Part shown: in pieces, positions 35,610-45,535 of the stretch | How positions within the stretch are numbered: position 1 is the stretch's first letter | Layout of the letters: every line of letters starts with the position of its first letter | Assembly (NCBI GenBank): GCA_030837345.1 | Contig: JAUPKQ010000067.1 | Location: forward strand, 1 to 60,156 | Direction: 5' to 3' | DNA: 60,156 nt | DNA from: Actinomycetota bacterium | Lineage (GTDB): Bacteria > Actinomycetota > Actinomycetes > Actinomycetales > Kineosporiaceae | The notes under the pieces: model-generated | Seen by the model: the letters and a program-made list of their open reading frames with translations, nothing else | Databases searched by the model: none | What the model was told of the DNA's origin: nothing | Made by a program: the position numbers and the translations under genes

Positions 35610-36485
35610 ATGGCGACCCGTGCGCAGTGGATCTCAGGGGCACGCCCGCGGACGTTCCCCGCGGCGGTGGCCCCGGTCCTCGTCGGCACGGGGGCGGCGG
35701 TCGGCCTCGGCGCCGTCCGCCCCGGGCGTGCTCTCGCCGCTCTCGTGGTGGCCCTCGCCCTCCAGATCGGCGTCAACTACGCCAACGACTACTCCGACGG
35801 CATCCGGGGCACGGACGACGACCGCGTGGGACCGTTCCGGCTGACCGGTTCCCGCGCCGCGGCTCCCCACGCCGTCAGACGCGCGGCGTTCGCCGCCTTC
35901 GGAGCCGCCGCGGTCACGGGTCTGGCCCTGGTCGCCGCGAGCGGCACCTGGTGGCTGGTCGCGGTCGGCGCCGCGAGCATCCTGGCCGCCTGGTACTACA
36001 CCGGGGGAAGCAGGCCGTACGGCTACTCCGGGCTCGGGGAGGTGTTCGTCTTCGTCTTCTTCGGCCTCGTCGCCGTCCTCGGCACCACGTACACACAGGC
36101 GCTCGCCGTCGACCTGCCCACCCTCGCCGGAGCCGTCGGTACCGGCGCCCTGGCGTGCGCGATCCTCGTGGCCAACAATCTGAGGGACGCGCCGACCGAC
36201 GAGGTCGCGGGCAAGCGGACCCTGGCGGTCCGCCTGGGACGACACCGGACCCGGCTGTTCTACGCGGGGCTGATCCTCGTCTCGGCCGGAGCGGTGGTCG
36301 CCGCGGCCGTCAGCCGTCGTTCGTGGTCACCCCTGCTGGGTCTCGTGGCTCTTCCGGCCGCGGTCCCGCCGCTGCGGGCGGTCCTCGGCGGAGCCGAAGG
36401 ACTGCGGCTCCTGCCCGTCCTGAAGGACACCGGGAGGCTGGAACTCCTCTTCGCCCTCGCGCTCGGCCTCGGGCTCGCCCTCTGA
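35610..36485 (+). CDS. menA: 1,4-dihydroxy-2-naphthoate polyprenyltransferase
   Basis: A 291-residue UbiA-family membrane enzyme with eight or nine hydrophobic helices. It attaches the polyprenyl tail to dihydroxynaphthoate. The first aspartate-rich motif is NYANDYSDGIRGTD, and the second is NNLRDAPTDEVAGKRTLAVRLG. These bind the diphosphate through magnesium. The tail donor is likely made by the polyprenyl synthase encoded at 5678-6694. The ATG is 28 bp after menE. The C-terminus LLFALALGLGLAL forms the last helix. Confidence 0.94.
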   Translation: MATRAQWISGARPRTFPAAVAPVLVGTGAAVGLGAVRPGRALAALVVALALQIGVNYANDYSDGIRGTDDDRVGPFRLTGSRAAAPHAVRRAAFAAFGAAAVTGLALVAASGTWWLVAVGAASILAAWYYTGGSRPYGYSGLGEVFVFVFFGLVAVLGTTYTQALAVDLPTLAGAVGTGALACAILVANNLRDAPTDEVAGKRTLAVRLGRHRTRLFYAGLILVSAGAVVAAAVSRRSWSPLLGLVALPAAVPPLRAVLGGAEGLRLLPVLKDTGRLELLFALALGLGLAL

Positions 36486-36570
36486 CGGACCGAGCCCGGT
36501 ATGGCGGGCACGACGGCACTGTCCCTGATCGCGGCACGGCGGAGAGGAAGACGCCCGCGCCCCGACCACT

Positions 36571-36576
36571 TACAGT
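36571..36576 (+). promoter_or_regulatory. Candidate leaderless -10 box of the PLDc_N protein gene
   Basis: TACAGT, then 6 nt, then the ATG at 36583. Confidence 0.4.
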
Positions 36577-36582
36577 GGGCAG

Positions 36583-37023
36583 ATGAACTACGTCGTCCTC
36601 CTCCTTACGGTGGGGGTGACGATCTTCGCCTTCGTCGACTGCTGGATCCGGAACGATGACGAGGTGCGCGGGTTGCCACGCCTGGTTTGGCTGATGGCCA
36701 TGCTGTTCGTCCCTTTGTTGGCCTCGACCGCCTACCTGCTCTACGGGCGCGGCGAGTCGTCGGCCCTGGGTCCGGGCCGCCCCCGGGTGATCGCTCCGGA
36801 CGATGACCCGGACTTCCTCCGCCAGCTCGATCTCCGGCAGCACCGGGCGGATCCGGGAAACCAGGCGGATCCAGGGAACCGGGCGGACGCCGAGGAGAAG
36901 CGCCGCCGGGAGCAGCATCCCCGCCACGGGAACACCGACCGTGAACATCCCCCACGGGAACGTCCCCAGCACGATCGTCCCGACCTCAGGGCCCCCCAGG
37001 GCGAGAGCGAAGAACAGCCCTAG
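36583..37023 (+). CDS. PLDc_N-domain small membrane protein
   Basis: A 146-residue protein. Two hydrophobic helices (about 3-20 and 31-52) with the motif FVDCWIRNDDEVRGLPRLVWLMAMLFVPLLASTAYLLYGRG mark the phospholipase D N-terminal (PLDc_N) domain, which anchors small actinobacterial proteins of unknown role. No HKD catalytic motif is present. The last 90 residues are very polar and contain a duplicated 18-bp unit (ADPGN repeats). M. tuberculosis has similar small membrane proteins in its hemL-menA interval. It is convergent with the phosphatase gene, 13 bp apart. Confidence 0.7.
   Translation: MNYVVLLLTVGVTIFAFVDCWIRNDDEVRGLPRLVWLMAMLFVPLLASTAYLLYGRGESSALGPGRPRVIAPDDDPDFLRQLDLRQHRADPGNQADPGNRADAEEKRRREQHPRHGNTDREHPPRERPQHDRPDLRAPQGESEEQP
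36847..36882. repeat. 18-bp tandem duplication in the PLDc_N gene
   Basis: Two imperfect in-frame 18-bp units beginning GGCGGATCC at 36847 and 36865, with a partial third copy, encode ADPGN(Q/R). Confidence 0.65.
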
Positions 37024-37036
37024 ACACAGCGGGCCG

Positions 37037-37678
37037 TCACGCCCCGGCCACCTTCTGCGCCCCCGGAAGCAGGTCGAAGCTCGGCTCGGCATAGCTGATG
37101 GTGACGAGCGTCGAGCCGGAGTACTCGAACGACGTCACCGACGCCAGCGAGCACTCCCGGCGGCGCGGGTCGTGCAGGAAACGGCGGTTCTCGGCGCGGA
37201 GCCGCGCCACCCAGATCGGCAGCTGATGGCTGACCAGGACGGCCTCGTGGCCCAGGGCGGCCTCCCGCGCGGTGTCCACGGCGGCGAGCATGCGCCGCGC
37301 GATCTCGGCGTACGCCTCGCCCCAGGACGGTTTGTACGGGTTACGGAGATGGATCCACGCCTGCGGGCGCCGCAACGCGCCGTCCCCCACCCCGAACGGG
37401 CGGCCCTCGAACACATTGGCGGCCTCGATCAGCCGCTCGTCCGACCCGAGGGACAGCCCGTGAACGGTGGAGATCGGCGTCCCCGTCTCCTGGGCGCGTT
37501 CGAGGGGCGACGCCGTGACGACGGTGACGTCGCGGTCGGCGAAGTAGGAGGCGGCCCGGTCGGCCATCCGCAGCCCGAGTTCGGACAGGTGGTACCCGGG
37601 GAGGCGTCCATAAAGGATCTTCTCCGGGTTGTCGACCTCACCGTGACGGAGCAGGTGGACGACGGTGCGCTCGGTCAT
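37037..37678 (-). CDS. Histidine phosphatase family protein
   Basis: A 213-residue phosphoglycerate-mutase-like phosphatase. The catalytic motif LLRHGEVDN is at 9-17, with the phospho-accepting His12. Further family elements are [28 protein letters not shown] and the second histidine in LVSHQLPIW. The substrate is unknown; the fold includes phosphatases of small molecules and proteins. The ATG at 37678 overlaps the hemL stop as ATGA, so it is translationally coupled to hemL. M. tuberculosis has the same pair (hemL, Rv0525), from memory. Confidence 0.88.
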   Translation of the reverse strand: MTERTVVHLLRHGEVDNPEKILYGRLPGYHLSELGLRMADRAASYFADRDVTVVTASPLERAQETGTPISTVHGLSLGSDERLIEAANVFEGRPFGVGDGALRRPQAWIHLRNPYKPSWGEAYAEIARRMLAAVDTAREAALGHEAVLVSHQLPIWVARLRAENRRFLHDPRRRECSLASVTSFEYSGSTLVTISYAEPSFDLLPGAQKVAGA

Positions 37679-39105
37679 GAGGCGATCCTTCCAGCCCGGG
37701 CGGCGGCTCTTGCCGCGGCCGGGAGGGCCGTCGTCACGCGGTCGAGGGCCGCGTCGTCGTGCGCCGCCGAGACGAACCACGCCTCGAAGGCGCTCGGAGG
37801 CAGGTAGACCCCCTGGTCGAGCATCGCGTGGAAGAAGGCGGCGAACGCCGGGATGTCCTGTCCCCGGGCCGTCGCGTAGTCGCCGACGCTCGTGACGTCG
37901 GCGGAGCCGGTGAAGAAGACACTGAACATCGTCCCGGCGAACTGGACGACGTGGGGAACCCCCGCCGCCGACAGGGCGCCGGAGGCCTCGTCTGCGAGAC
38001 GGCGGGCGGCGGAGGCCAGCCGCGCGTAGACGTCGTCCGTCGCGAGGCGCAAGGTGGCAAGGCCCGCGGCGGTCGCGACGGGGTTCCCCGAGAGGGTTCC
38101 GGCCTGGTAGACGGGCCCGGAGGGGGCGAGCCGGGACATCACCTCGGCTCGGCCGCCGAAGGCGGCGGCGGGGAATCCTCCGCCCATCACCTTGCCGAAC
38201 GTGAACAGGTCGGGCACGACTCCCTCGATGCCGTACCACCCGGCCCGCGACGCCCGGAACCCGGTCATCACCTCGTCGGAGACCAGCAGGGCCCCGTGGG
38301 CGGCGGTCAGCGAGCGCAGGAGGGCGGTGAAACCCGGTGCGGGCGGGACGACGCCCATGTTCCCGGCGGCGGCCTCGGTGATCACGCAGGCGATGGTGTC
38401 GCCGTGGGCGGCGAAGGCCGCCTCGACGGCGGCCGCGTCGTTGTAGGGCAGCACGATGGTGTCGGCCGCGGAGGCGCCGGTCACCCCGGGGGTCTCGGGC
38501 AGGGCGAACGTCGCGACACCTGACCCGGCGGAGGCGAGCAGCGCGTCGACGTGCCCGTGGTAGTGGCCGGCGAACTTCACGACCTTGGACCGGCCGGTGA
38601 ACCCGCGGGCGAGGCGGATGGCGCTCATGGTCGCCTCCGTCCCGGAGGAGACCAGCCGCACCTGCTCGACGGGCGTCACGCCGTCCCGGGCGACGCGAGA
38701 GATGATCTCCTCGGCGAGAAGGACCTCGTTCTCGGTGGGGGTCCCGAACGAGAAGCCGTCGGCGGCGGCCCGGCGTACGGCGTCCAGGACCTCGGGGTGC
38801 GCGTGGCCGAGGATCATCGGCCCCCAGGAGCAGACCAGGTCGACGTACTCACGGCCGTCGACGTCATAGAGGTGGGGCCCGGCGCCGCGGGCCATGAAGC
38901 GGGGAGTCCCGCCCACTGCCCGGAAGGCCCTGACCGGGGAGTTGACGCCGCCGGGTGTCACCGCCCGGGCACGCTCGAAGAGGGCCTCGGAGGCAGGGCA
39001 CCAGCCGTCGGGGGAGCCCGCCTGCTCGGAGCCCTCGGGCGGGGAACCCGGAGGACGGGAACGGGGGGTCTGGGAACGGGTGCCGGAGGCCGTCGACGAA
39101 CTCAC
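37675..39105 (-). CDS. hemL: Glutamate-1-semialdehyde 2,1-aminomutase
   Basis: A 476-residue PLP enzyme that forms 5-aminolevulinate, the second step after HemA. Visible motifs are [67 protein letters not shown] and [18 protein letters not shown], with the PLP lysine in FGK. The first 35 residues are polar and unconserved, so translation could begin further in. It follows the MarR gene by 60 bp. The C5 pathway enzymes HemA and HemL are thus both in this heme cluster. Confidence 0.95.
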   Translation of the reverse strand: MSSSTASGTRSQTPRSRPPGSPPEGSEQAGSPDGWCPASEALFERARAVTPGGVNSPVRAFRAVGGTPRFMARGAGPHLYDVDGREYVDLVCSWGPMILGHAHPEVLDAVRRAAADGFSFGTPTENEVLLAEEIISRVARDGVTPVEQVRLVSSGTEATMSAIRLARGFTGRSKVVKFAGHYHGHVDALLASAGSGVATFALPETPGVTGASAADTIVLPYNDAAAVEAAFAAHGDTIACVITEAAAGNMGVVPPAPGFTALLRSLTAAHGALLVSDEVMTGFRASRAGWYGIEGVVPDLFTFGKVMGGGFPAAAFGGRAEVMSRLAPSGPVYQAGTLSGNPVATAAGLATLRLATDDVYARLASAARRLADEASGALSAAGVPHVVQFAGTMFSVFFTGSADVTSVGDYATARGQDIPAFAAFFHAMLDQGVYLPPSAFEAWFVSAAHDDAALDRVTTALPAAARAAARAGRIAS

Positions 39106-39165
39106 GGGCCCAGTCTGTCAACTGGCCGGGTTGATCGCCTCGCCGTAGCGGTGAGGTCACCCGGA

Positions 39166-39642
39166 TCACTCGGTCCGCAGCTCCGCGCGGATCTTGTGCA
39201 TCAGCGCGCCGAGGGTCTCGGCGTCCCGGTGGGTCAGGGGGTCGAAGATGATCGAACGGACGGCCTCGACATGTCCCGGCGCGGCCGACTGGAGCACCGT
39301 GAGGCCGTCGTCGAGCAGGACGCAGCGGATACCCCGCCGGTCCTCCTCGCACTCCTCCCGTACGACCCAGCCCCGCTCCTCCAGACGGCGCACCGTGTGG
39401 GTGAGCCTGCTGCGGGAGTTGACCACGAGATCGGCGAGCTCGGACATGCGTAACCGCCGGTCACCGGCTTCGGAGAGACGGACGAGCACCTCGTACTCGG
39501 CGAGACTCATGCCGCTGTCGGCGACGAGCTGCCGGTTCAGGCGATCCATCAGCAACCGGGTCACATCGAGGAAATCACGCCAGATGGCCTGTTCGGAGGC
39601 CGTGAGCCAGCGGACGTCGAGGCTTGTCGACGGCCCGCTCAC
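39166..39642 (-). CDS. MarR-family transcriptional regulator in the heme operon
   Basis: A 158-residue winged-helix regulator. Features are [49 protein letters not shown], the recognition region [22 protein letters not shown] and the wing [15 protein letters not shown]. The GTG at 39642 overlaps the hemB stop as GTGA, which sets the start and makes it translationally coupled to hemB. A regulator cotranslated with heme synthesis could sense heme, a porphyrin or oxidant, but nothing in the sequence shows the ligand. It is followed by hemL. Confidence 0.85.
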   Translation of the reverse strand: MSGPSTSLDVRWLTASEQAIWRDFLDVTRLLMDRLNRQLVADSGMSLAEYEVLVRLSEAGDRRLRMSELADLVVNSRSRLTHTVRRLEERGWVVREECEEDRRGIRCVLLDDGLTVLQSAAPGHVEAVRSIIFDPLTHRDAETLGALMHKIRAELRTE

Positions 39643-40658
39643 CGCCGTCCCAGCCAGCCCGCGACCTCGGCCGCCCAGTAGGTGAGGACGATCGCCGCCC
39701 CGGCGCGCCTGATGGACGTCAGTGTCTCCATCACCACACGGTCCCGGTCGATCCATCCCTTGGCCGCAGCAGCCTCGACCATCGCATACTCCCCCGATAC
39801 CTGGTAGGCCGCGACCGGGACCTCGACATCGGCGGAAACCCTGGCGACCAGGTCGAGGTAGGCCATGGCGGGCTTGACCATTATCAGGTCGGCGCCCTCC
39901 GCGACGTCGAGCGACACCTCCCGCAGAGCTTCCCGGGCGTTCGCCGGGTCCTGCTGGTAGGTGCGCCGGTCCCCTTCGAGGGCCGACTCGACGGCCTCCC
40001 GGAACGGCCCGTAGAACCCCGACGCGTACTTGGCGGCGTAGGCGAGGATCCCGACGTCGACGTGTCCGGCGGCGTCCAGACCGGCCCGGACGGCGGCGAC
40101 CTGGCCGTCCATCATCCCGCTCGGTCCGACCATGTGGACGCCGGCCTCCGCGAGGACCGTCCCCATCCGCGCGTACCGGACGAGCGTCGCGTCGTTGTCG
40201 ACGCGTCCGTCCGGCGTGAGGACACCGCAGTGCCCGTGGTCGGTGAACTCGTCGAGGCACAGGTCGGCCATCACGACGAGATCGTCACCGACCTCCGCGA
40301 CGACATCGCGCACGGCCACGGCGAGGATGCCGTCGGGGTCGGTCGCCCCCGATCCCGTCGCGTCCCGGTGGAGGGGAACCCCGAAGACCATGATGCCGCC
40401 GAGCCCGAGCTCCGCGGCCTCGGCCGCCGCCCGCCGCAGCCCGTCGCGGGTGTGCTGGACGACCCCGGGCATCGACGACACCGGGATCGGCTCGGCCGCG
40501 CCCTCCTTGACGAACACGGGGAGCACCAGCTCGGACGGGTGCAGCCGGGTCTCGGCGACGAGCCGGCGCATCGCCGGTGTCGTGCGCAGGCGCCGGGGCC
40601 GCACCGCCGGGAAGGCCCCGCCCGTGCCCGCCCCGAGCGGGGCCCGGCCGCCTGTCAC
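39639..40658 (-). CDS. hemB: Porphobilinogen synthase (delta-aminolevulinate dehydratase)
   Basis: A 339-residue enzyme that joins two 5-aminolevulinates. Motifs include [22 protein letters not shown], the metal region [20 protein letters not shown], the Schiff-base lysine regions [13 protein letters not shown] and [12 protein letters not shown], and [20 protein letters not shown]. The metal loop has Cys, Asp and Cys rather than three cysteines, the usual actinobacterial variant. The GTG start overlaps hemD by 4 nt. Confidence 0.95.
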   Translation of the reverse strand: MTGGRAPLGAGTGGAFPAVRPRRLRTTPAMRRLVAETRLHPSELVLPVFVKEGAAEPIPVSSMPGVVQHTRDGLRRAAAEAAELGLGGIMVFGVPLHRDATGSGATDPDGILAVAVRDVVAEVGDDLVVMADLCLDEFTDHGHCGVLTPDGRVDNDATLVRYARMGTVLAEAGVHMVGPSGMMDGQVAAVRAGLDAAGHVDVGILAYAAKYASGFYGPFREAVESALEGDRRTYQQDPANAREALREVSLDVAEGADLIMVKPAMAYLDLVARVSADVEVPVAAYQVSGEYAMVEAAAAKGWIDRDRVVMETLTSIRRAGAAIVLTYWAAEVAGWLGRR

Positions 40659-42268
40659 TTCGCCGTCCTCCGGGTCGCACCCCGCCGCTGGCTGGGCCGC
40701 AGGACGGGTTCCCCGGCCTCGATCGCGGACAGCCGCAGCCCGTGGCCGTACTCGGCGAGCGCGTCGACGAGGGCGTCGGCGCTCGGTTCGGCCGCGAGGA
40801 CATCGACCCGCAGGCCGTGTTCCTCGGCGGTCTTGGCCGTCTGCGGCCCGATGCAGGCGACGACGGTGGTCACGTGGGGCTTGCCCGCGATCCCGACGAG
40901 GTTGCGCACCGTGGAGCTCGAGGTGAAGACGACGGCGTCGAACTGACCGCCCTTGATCGCTTCACGGACCTCGGCGGGCGGGGGCGCGGCGCGGACCGTG
41001 CGGTACGCGGTGACGTCGTCCACCTCCCAGCCGAGCTCCTGGAGCCCGGCGACGAGGGTCTCCGTCGCGATGTCCGCGCGGGGCAGGAACACCCGGTTGA
41101 TCGGGTCGAGCACCGCGTCGAACGGCGGCCAGACCTCCAGCAGGCCGGAGGCACTCTGCTCGGTGTCACCGCTCGGCACCAGATCGGGCTCGATACCCCA
41201 CTCGCGCAGGGCGGCGGCGGTCACCCCGCCGACGGCCGCGACCTTGAGCCCGGCGAACGCCCGCGCGTCCAGCCCGAACTCGGCGAACTTCTCGCGGATC
41301 GCCCGGACGGCGTTGACCGAGGTGAACCCGATCCACTCGTACCGGCCGGTCACCAGGCCCTTGACGGCCTTCTCGATCTGGGCGGGGGTCCTCGGCGGCT
41401 CGACCGAGATCGTCGGAACGACCTTCGTCGTGGCACCGTGGCCGGCGAGGCGGCCGACCATCGTCCCGGCCTGCTGCTTGGTCCTCGGGACGAGGACGTT
41501 CCACCCGAACAGAGGCTTCGTCTCGAACCACGAGCCCGTCTCGCGCAGGCCCGCGGCCTGACCGACGACGGCGACGACCGGTTTCTCCATCCGGGCCGCG
41601 GGGACCGCCTTCTCGACATCCGCCAAGCTGCAGGACACCGTCCGCTGCTCGGTGGTCGTGCCGCGGCAGGTCACCGCGACCGGTGTGCGGGCGTCGCGCC
41701 CCGCGGCCAGCATCCCCGCGGCCGCGTCGACGACGTCATCCACCCCACCCAGAACGATCACGGTCGTTCGTGACCCGACGTGCACCGACCAGTCGACGTC
41801 GCAGCCGTGCGGGTGCACGACGTGGACGCCGAGCGTGCCGGCGGGCGTCAGCGGGATCCCCGCGTAGGCGGGGACGGCTGTGCCCGCGGACACGCCCGGC
41901 ACCACCTCGAAGCGGATGCCCGCCTTGCGGCAGGCGGCCATCTCCTCGGCGAGACCGGTGAACGAGGCCGAGTCGCCGTCCATGATCCTCACGACGTGGC
42001 CACGGCGGGCGGTGCGCACCAGGAGCTTCGCCCTGGCCGCTCTGGTCATCGGCTGGCCGTCCTCGCCGAACCCGGCGTCGACCACCTGGACGTCGGCCCG
42101 GCAGAAACGGGTCAGCATGCCGTCCCGGCGTACCTGGTCTAGGACGACGATGTCGGCGAGGGCGAGCCGCTCCACCGCGCGGAGGGTGAGAAGCCCTTCG
42201 TCACCGGGGCCGGCGCCGACGAAGGAGACCTCGCCGACGGACTGGGAGCGAGTACGGGCGGTGCTCAC
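40655..42268 (-). CDS. hemD: Uroporphyrinogen III methyltransferase / synthase fusion
   Basis: A 537-residue two-domain protein. Residues about 12-250 are a SUMT-type methyltransferase ([67 protein letters not shown]). Residues about 260-515 are uroporphyrinogen III synthase ([36 protein letters not shown]-type strands). The fusion is common in actinobacteria. In the SUMT half GDPFVFGRG, usual in active enzymes, is replaced by GDSASFTGL, so its methyltransferase activity is doubtful; the synthase half is essential for heme. It overlaps hemC and hemB by 4 nt each. Confidence 0.92.
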   Translation of the reverse strand: MSTARTRSQSVGEVSFVGAGPGDEGLLTLRAVERLALADIVVLDQVRRDGMLTRFCRADVQVVDAGFGEDGQPMTRAARAKLLVRTARRGHVVRIMDGDSASFTGLAEEMAACRKAGIRFEVVPGVSAGTAVPAYAGIPLTPAGTLGVHVVHPHGCDVDWSVHVGSRTTVIVLGGVDDVVDAAAGMLAAGRDARTPVAVTCRGTTTEQRTVSCSLADVEKAVPAARMEKPVVAVVGQAAGLRETGSWFETKPLFGWNVLVPRTKQQAGTMVGRLAGHGATTKVVPTISVEPPRTPAQIEKAVKGLVTGRYEWIGFTSVNAVRAIREKFAEFGLDARAFAGLKVAAVGGVTAAALREWGIEPDLVPSGDTEQSASGLLEVWPPFDAVLDPINRVFLPRADIATETLVAGLQELGWEVDDVTAYRTVRAAPPPAEVREAIKGGQFDAVVFTSSSTVRNLVGIAGKPHVTTVVACIGPQTAKTAEEHGLRVDVLAAEPSADALVDALAEYGHGLRLSAIEAGEPVLRPSQRRGATRRTAK

Positions 42269-43326
42269 GAGTCACCTTCTCGGGGTGTCGAAGCGGAGTC
42301 GTTGGTCCGGTCGACCGGCCCCGTTGCCGGTTGTCGCAGGTGGTTCACGTTCAAGGGGCCGTCCCGGCCCGAGGCCTCCCGGCACGGGATGAGATCGCCG
42401 GCACCGTCCTCCAGCAGCCGGACGGCGAGTTCCTTGCCGAGGCCCACGGCGGCGTCCACGCCGCCGGTCACCGAGCGGCGGACCACCACGACGCCGTCCG
42501 GCGAGACGACCGCCGCACGCAGGAAGAGCTCGTCGCCGTCCTCGCCCTCGGCCACCTCGCCCAGGGCCCCGAGCGGTGCCGCGCACCCGGCCTCGAGGGC
42601 GGACATCAGGGACCGTTCGGCGGTGACGGCGGCCCGCGTCGCGGGGTCGTCGAGCCGGGCGAGCAGACCGGCGAGGGGCTCGTCGGCGGTGGCGTCGCGG
42701 CACTCGACGGCGAGCGCGCCCTGGCCGGGCGACGGAAGCATGATCATCGGGTCGATCACCTCGGTCGCCTCGCCGGCCCGGCGGAGGCGCAGCAACCCGG
42801 CCCTGGCGAGGACGACGGCGTCGAGGTGTCCCTCGTGGACCAGCCGCAACCGCGTGTCCACGTTCCCCCGGACGTCGACGACCTCCAGGCCGAGCCCGAG
42901 GGCGCGCAGCATCGCGGCCCGCCGGGGCGAACCGGTGCCGATCCGTGCACCGGAGGGCAGCCCGCCGAGGGTCTGCCCGTCACGGGCGACGAGGACGTCG
43001 CGGGGATCCTTCCTGCGCGGGACGGCTGCGAGCAGGAGACCGGGCGCGGGGGCCGACGGCAGATCCTTGAGGGAGTGGACGGCCAGGTCGATCTCGCCGT
43101 CGTGCAGTGCCTCCCGCAGACGCGACACGAACACCCCGACGCCACCGAACGACGCCAGGGAGGCGCCCGAGACGTCACCCCGCGTGGTGATCTCCACGAG
43201 CTCCACGGTGACCGGGGTTCCCGCCGAGACCGAGGCGGCCTCGACGGCATCCCCGACCATGCGGGACTGCGCGGTCGCCAGGGCACTCCGACGGGTGCCC
43301 AGGCGAAGGATCGGACGAAGGCTCAT
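42265..43326 (-). CDS. hemC: Hydroxymethylbilane synthase (porphobilinogen deaminase)
   Basis: A 353-residue enzyme. The N-terminus LRLGTRRSALATAQSRMVGDAV, the catalytic DLAVHSLKDLPS, RIGTGSPRRAAML, VDVRGNVDTRLRLV and the dipyrromethane cysteine in EAGCAAPLGAL are all present. The C-terminal 30 residues are an unconserved polar tail. It overlaps hemA by 4 nt (ATGA) and hemD by 4 nt. Confidence 0.95.
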   Translation of the reverse strand: MSLRPILRLGTRRSALATAQSRMVGDAVEAASVSAGTPVTVELVEITTRGDVSGASLASFGGVGVFVSRLREALHDGEIDLAVHSLKDLPSAPAPGLLLAAVPRRKDPRDVLVARDGQTLGGLPSGARIGTGSPRRAAMLRALGLGLEVVDVRGNVDTRLRLVHEGHLDAVVLARAGLLRLRRAGEATEVIDPMIMLPSPGQGALAVECRDATADEPLAGLLARLDDPATRAAVTAERSLMSALEAGCAAPLGALGEVAEGEDGDELFLRAAVVSPDGVVVVRRSVTGGVDAAVGLGKELAVRLLEDGAGDLIPCREASGRDGPLNVNHLRQPATGPVDRTNDSASTPREGDS

Positions 43327-44642
43327 GCCGCATCTCCCGGTCCCGGGACGCCCGAGGGCGCCGCATTGATAGCGGCCACGTTCGAAGGGTCGAGGCCGAA
43401 CAGATTGCGCAGGGCCTCGGCGTACGTGTCGCCGCCGGGTTCCCCAGCGAGTTCTTTGACCCGGACGGTCGGCGTGTGGAGAAGCTTGTCGACCACCCGG
43501 TTCACGGTGTGCTCGATCTCGGACCGGACCCGGTCGTCGACGTCACCCAGCCGGCCGCGCAGGCGGGCCAGCTCAGATTCCACCACCGACCGCGCCATCG
43601 CCCGCAGCGCCACGACGGTCGGCGCGACGGCTTCGGCCCGGAGCCGGGCGAGAAAGGCGTCGACTTCCTCCACGACGAGCTCCCGCACCTGCGCGAGATC
43701 GGTTGCCACCTTCTCCGCGGCGAGGTGGTCCCCCAGGGCCTCCAGGTCGAGGAGGTCGACCCCGGGCAGGTCCGCGACACCGGGCTCGACATCGCGGGGC
43801 AACGCCAGATCGAGGTAGACCTGCGGACGGCCTGCCCGCCGGGTCACCGCCAGCTCGACGTCCGCACTCGTCACCACATGTCCCATCGCTCCCGTGCACG
43901 AAACGACGACATCGGCGTCCGTGAGCGCCTCGATCAGCTTGCTGAAGGGGACGGAACGGCCCCCGACCCCGGCGGCCAGGCGGTCCGCCCGTGTCGCCGT
44001 CCGGTTCGTGACGACGATGTCACCGGCCTCGGCGCGGGCGGCGGTCGCGACGGCGAGACCACTCATCGCCCCCGCGCCGACGACGAGGACACTCGCCCGC
44101 CGCAGCGGCCCGACGACGTCCTCGGCGCGGTGCAACCCAGCCTCGACCAGGGAAGGCCCGGCGTGGTCGAGGCCGGTCTCGGCGTGCGCCCGCTTACCGA
44201 CGCGCAGGGCGTGCCGGAGCACCGACGACAGCGAACGCCCCGCTGTCCCGGCCTCCGTCGCCTCACGCATCGTGTGCCGGACCTGGCCGAGGATCTGCGG
44301 CTCGCCGACCGCCATCGAATCCAGGCCACACACGACGCCGAACAGGTGGGCGACCGCCGCCGCCTCGTAGTGGACGTAGAGGTGGTCGGTCAGCTGCTCA
44401 AGAGGTACACCGGTCGCCTCCGCGAGGGACTCCCCCACCTCGGAGACACCGTTGTGGAACTTGCTCACCTCGGTGTAGACCTCAAGCCGGTTGCACGTCG
44501 ACAGGGCGACCGCCTCGGCGACGTGATCACGGCGGCACGCCCGCAACTCCAGCTGACGGGATGCCTCGTCGGTCAGCGCCGCGCGCTCCAACAAGGCGAG
44601 GGGCGCCGTCCTGTAGGACAGCCCCACCACGAGAAGGCTCAC
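43323..44642 (-). CDS. hemA: Glutamyl-tRNA reductase
   Basis: A 439-residue NADPH enzyme that reduces glutamyl-tRNA to glutamate-1-semialdehyde, the first step of the C5 pathway. The catalytic cysteine is in ALSTCNRLEVYTEV. Other marks are HLFGVVCGLDSMAVGEPQILGQV, the NADPH loop VLVVGAGAMSGLA and the dimerisation helix LARLRGRLGDVDDRVRSEIE. It begins 25 bp after rex. As the entry point to heme, it is the step most likely to be set by Rex at the operon promoter. Confidence 0.95.
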   Translation of the reverse strand: MSLLVVGLSYRTAPLALLERAALTDEASRQLELRACRRDHVAEAVALSTCNRLEVYTEVSKFHNGVSEVGESLAEATGVPLEQLTDHLYVHYEAAAVAHLFGVVCGLDSMAVGEPQILGQVRHTMREATEAGTAGRSLSSVLRHALRVGKRAHAETGLDHAGPSLVEAGLHRAEDVVGPLRRASVLVVGAGAMSGLAVATAARAEAGDIVVTNRTATRADRLAAGVGGRSVPFSKLIEALTDADVVVSCTGAMGHVVTSADVELAVTRRAGRPQVYLDLALPRDVEPGVADLPGVDLLDLEALGDHLAAEKVATDLAQVRELVVEEVDAFLARLRAEAVAPTVVALRAMARSVVESELARLRGRLGDVDDRVRSEIEHTVNRVVDKLLHTPTVRVKELAGEPGGDTYAEALRNLFGLDPSNVAAINAAPSGVPGPGDAA

Positions 44643-44667
44643 CGGGGCCGTCCACTCACTCGGACCA

Positions 44668-45432
44668 TCACGCCGGCTCCGGCACGGCGATGCCCAGATC
44701 GCCGCCGTTCACGGGACGCTCACCGACATGGTGGTCACCGGCGGTCCCGTCCCCCAGGGCAGCCCCCGTCCGGCGCTGCTCGTGGAAGGCGAGGATCTGC
44801 AGCTCGGTGGAGAGGTCGACCTTGCGGACCACGACCCCGGCGGGGACGTCGAGCAGGCACGGAGCGAAGTTCAGGACGCTCGTCACCCCGGCGGCGACGA
44901 GACGGTCGCACACGGACTGGGCACTGGCGACAGGAGTCGCGACGACTCCGATGTGGGCCCGCTCCGCCGCCACGACCGCTTCGAGCTCCCCGGCGGAACG
45001 CACCCGCAGTCCTCCGACGTCCTCGCCGATCAGCGACTCGTCGGAGTCGAGAAGGGCGACGACGGTGAAGCCCCGCGAGACGAACCCTCCGTAGTTGGCG
45101 AGGGCGTGCCCGAGGTTGCCCGCTCCGACGATCACCACGCGCCAGTCCTGGGTGAGCCCGAGCTCACGCGAGATCTGATAGACGAGATACTCCACGTCAT
45201 ACCCGACCCCCCGGGTACCGTACGAGCCCAGGTGTGATAGATCCTTGCGGAGCTTGGCCGATCCCACCCCGGCCGCGGCGGCGAGTTCGTCGGATGAGAC
45301 GGTGGCTACGCCCTCCTCGGCGAGAACGGCCAACGTACGCAGGTAGACCGGCAACCGGGCCACCGTCGCCTCGGGGATCCCGGCGCGGGAAGGACGGGCC
45401 TGACGGGCCACGCGGGGCTGGCGGGCGGACAC
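44668..45432 (-). CDS. rex: Redox-sensing transcriptional repressor Rex
   Basis: A 254-residue winged-helix/Rossmann repressor that leaves DNA when NADH binds. The DNA-binding half contains RLPVYLRTLAVLAEEGVATVSSDELAAAAGVGSAKLRKDLSHLGSYGTRGVGYDV cut by the recognition helix. The NADH site is VVIVGAGNLGHALANYGGF. I start at the GTG at 45432, which has AAGGAG 11 nt upstream and gives the family length; a longer frame adds 50 uncharacteristic residues. A near-consensus operator lies 61 bp upstream, so the rex-hemACDB unit is probably autoregulated, as known for S. coelicolor rex-hemACD. Confidence 0.95.
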   Translation of the reverse strand: MSARQPRVARQARPSRAGIPEATVARLPVYLRTLAVLAEEGVATVSSDELAAAAGVGSAKLRKDLSHLGSYGTRGVGYDVEYLVYQISRELGLTQDWRVVIVGAGNLGHALANYGGFVSRGFTVVALLDSDESLIGEDVGGLRVRSAGELEAVVAAERAHIGVVATPVASAQSVCDRLVAAGVTSVLNFAPCLLDVPAGVVVRKVDLSTELQILAFHEQRRTGAALGDGTAGDHHVGERPVNGGDLGIAVPEPA

Positions 45433-45492
45433 GTGCAGGCCGGCTCCTTCAATCGGTGAGGCGTACCGGGGAGGCCCCTCAAGGGTAGGGAC

Positions 45493-45510
45493 TCGTGAAC
45501 GAATGCACAA
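45493..45510. promoter_or_regulatory. Rex operator (ROP) candidate
   Basis: TCGTGAACGAATGCACAA matches the ROP consensus TTGTGAA-N4-TTCACAA at 12 of the 14 defined positions. It lies 61 bp upstream of the rex start codon, where a promoter would be expected. The Streptomyces rex-hemACD operon is controlled from such a site. Confidence 0.75.
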
Positions 45511-45520
45511 AGTCACAGAT

Positions 45521-45535
45521 GGTCGCAGAGCGACC
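45521..45535. promoter_or_regulatory. Small perfect dyad next to the Rex operator
   Basis: GGTCGC-AGA-GCGACC, a perfect 6-bp dyad with 3-nt centre, 10 bp on the promoter-distal side of the Rex operator. It could be a second regulator site or chance. Confidence 0.25.
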
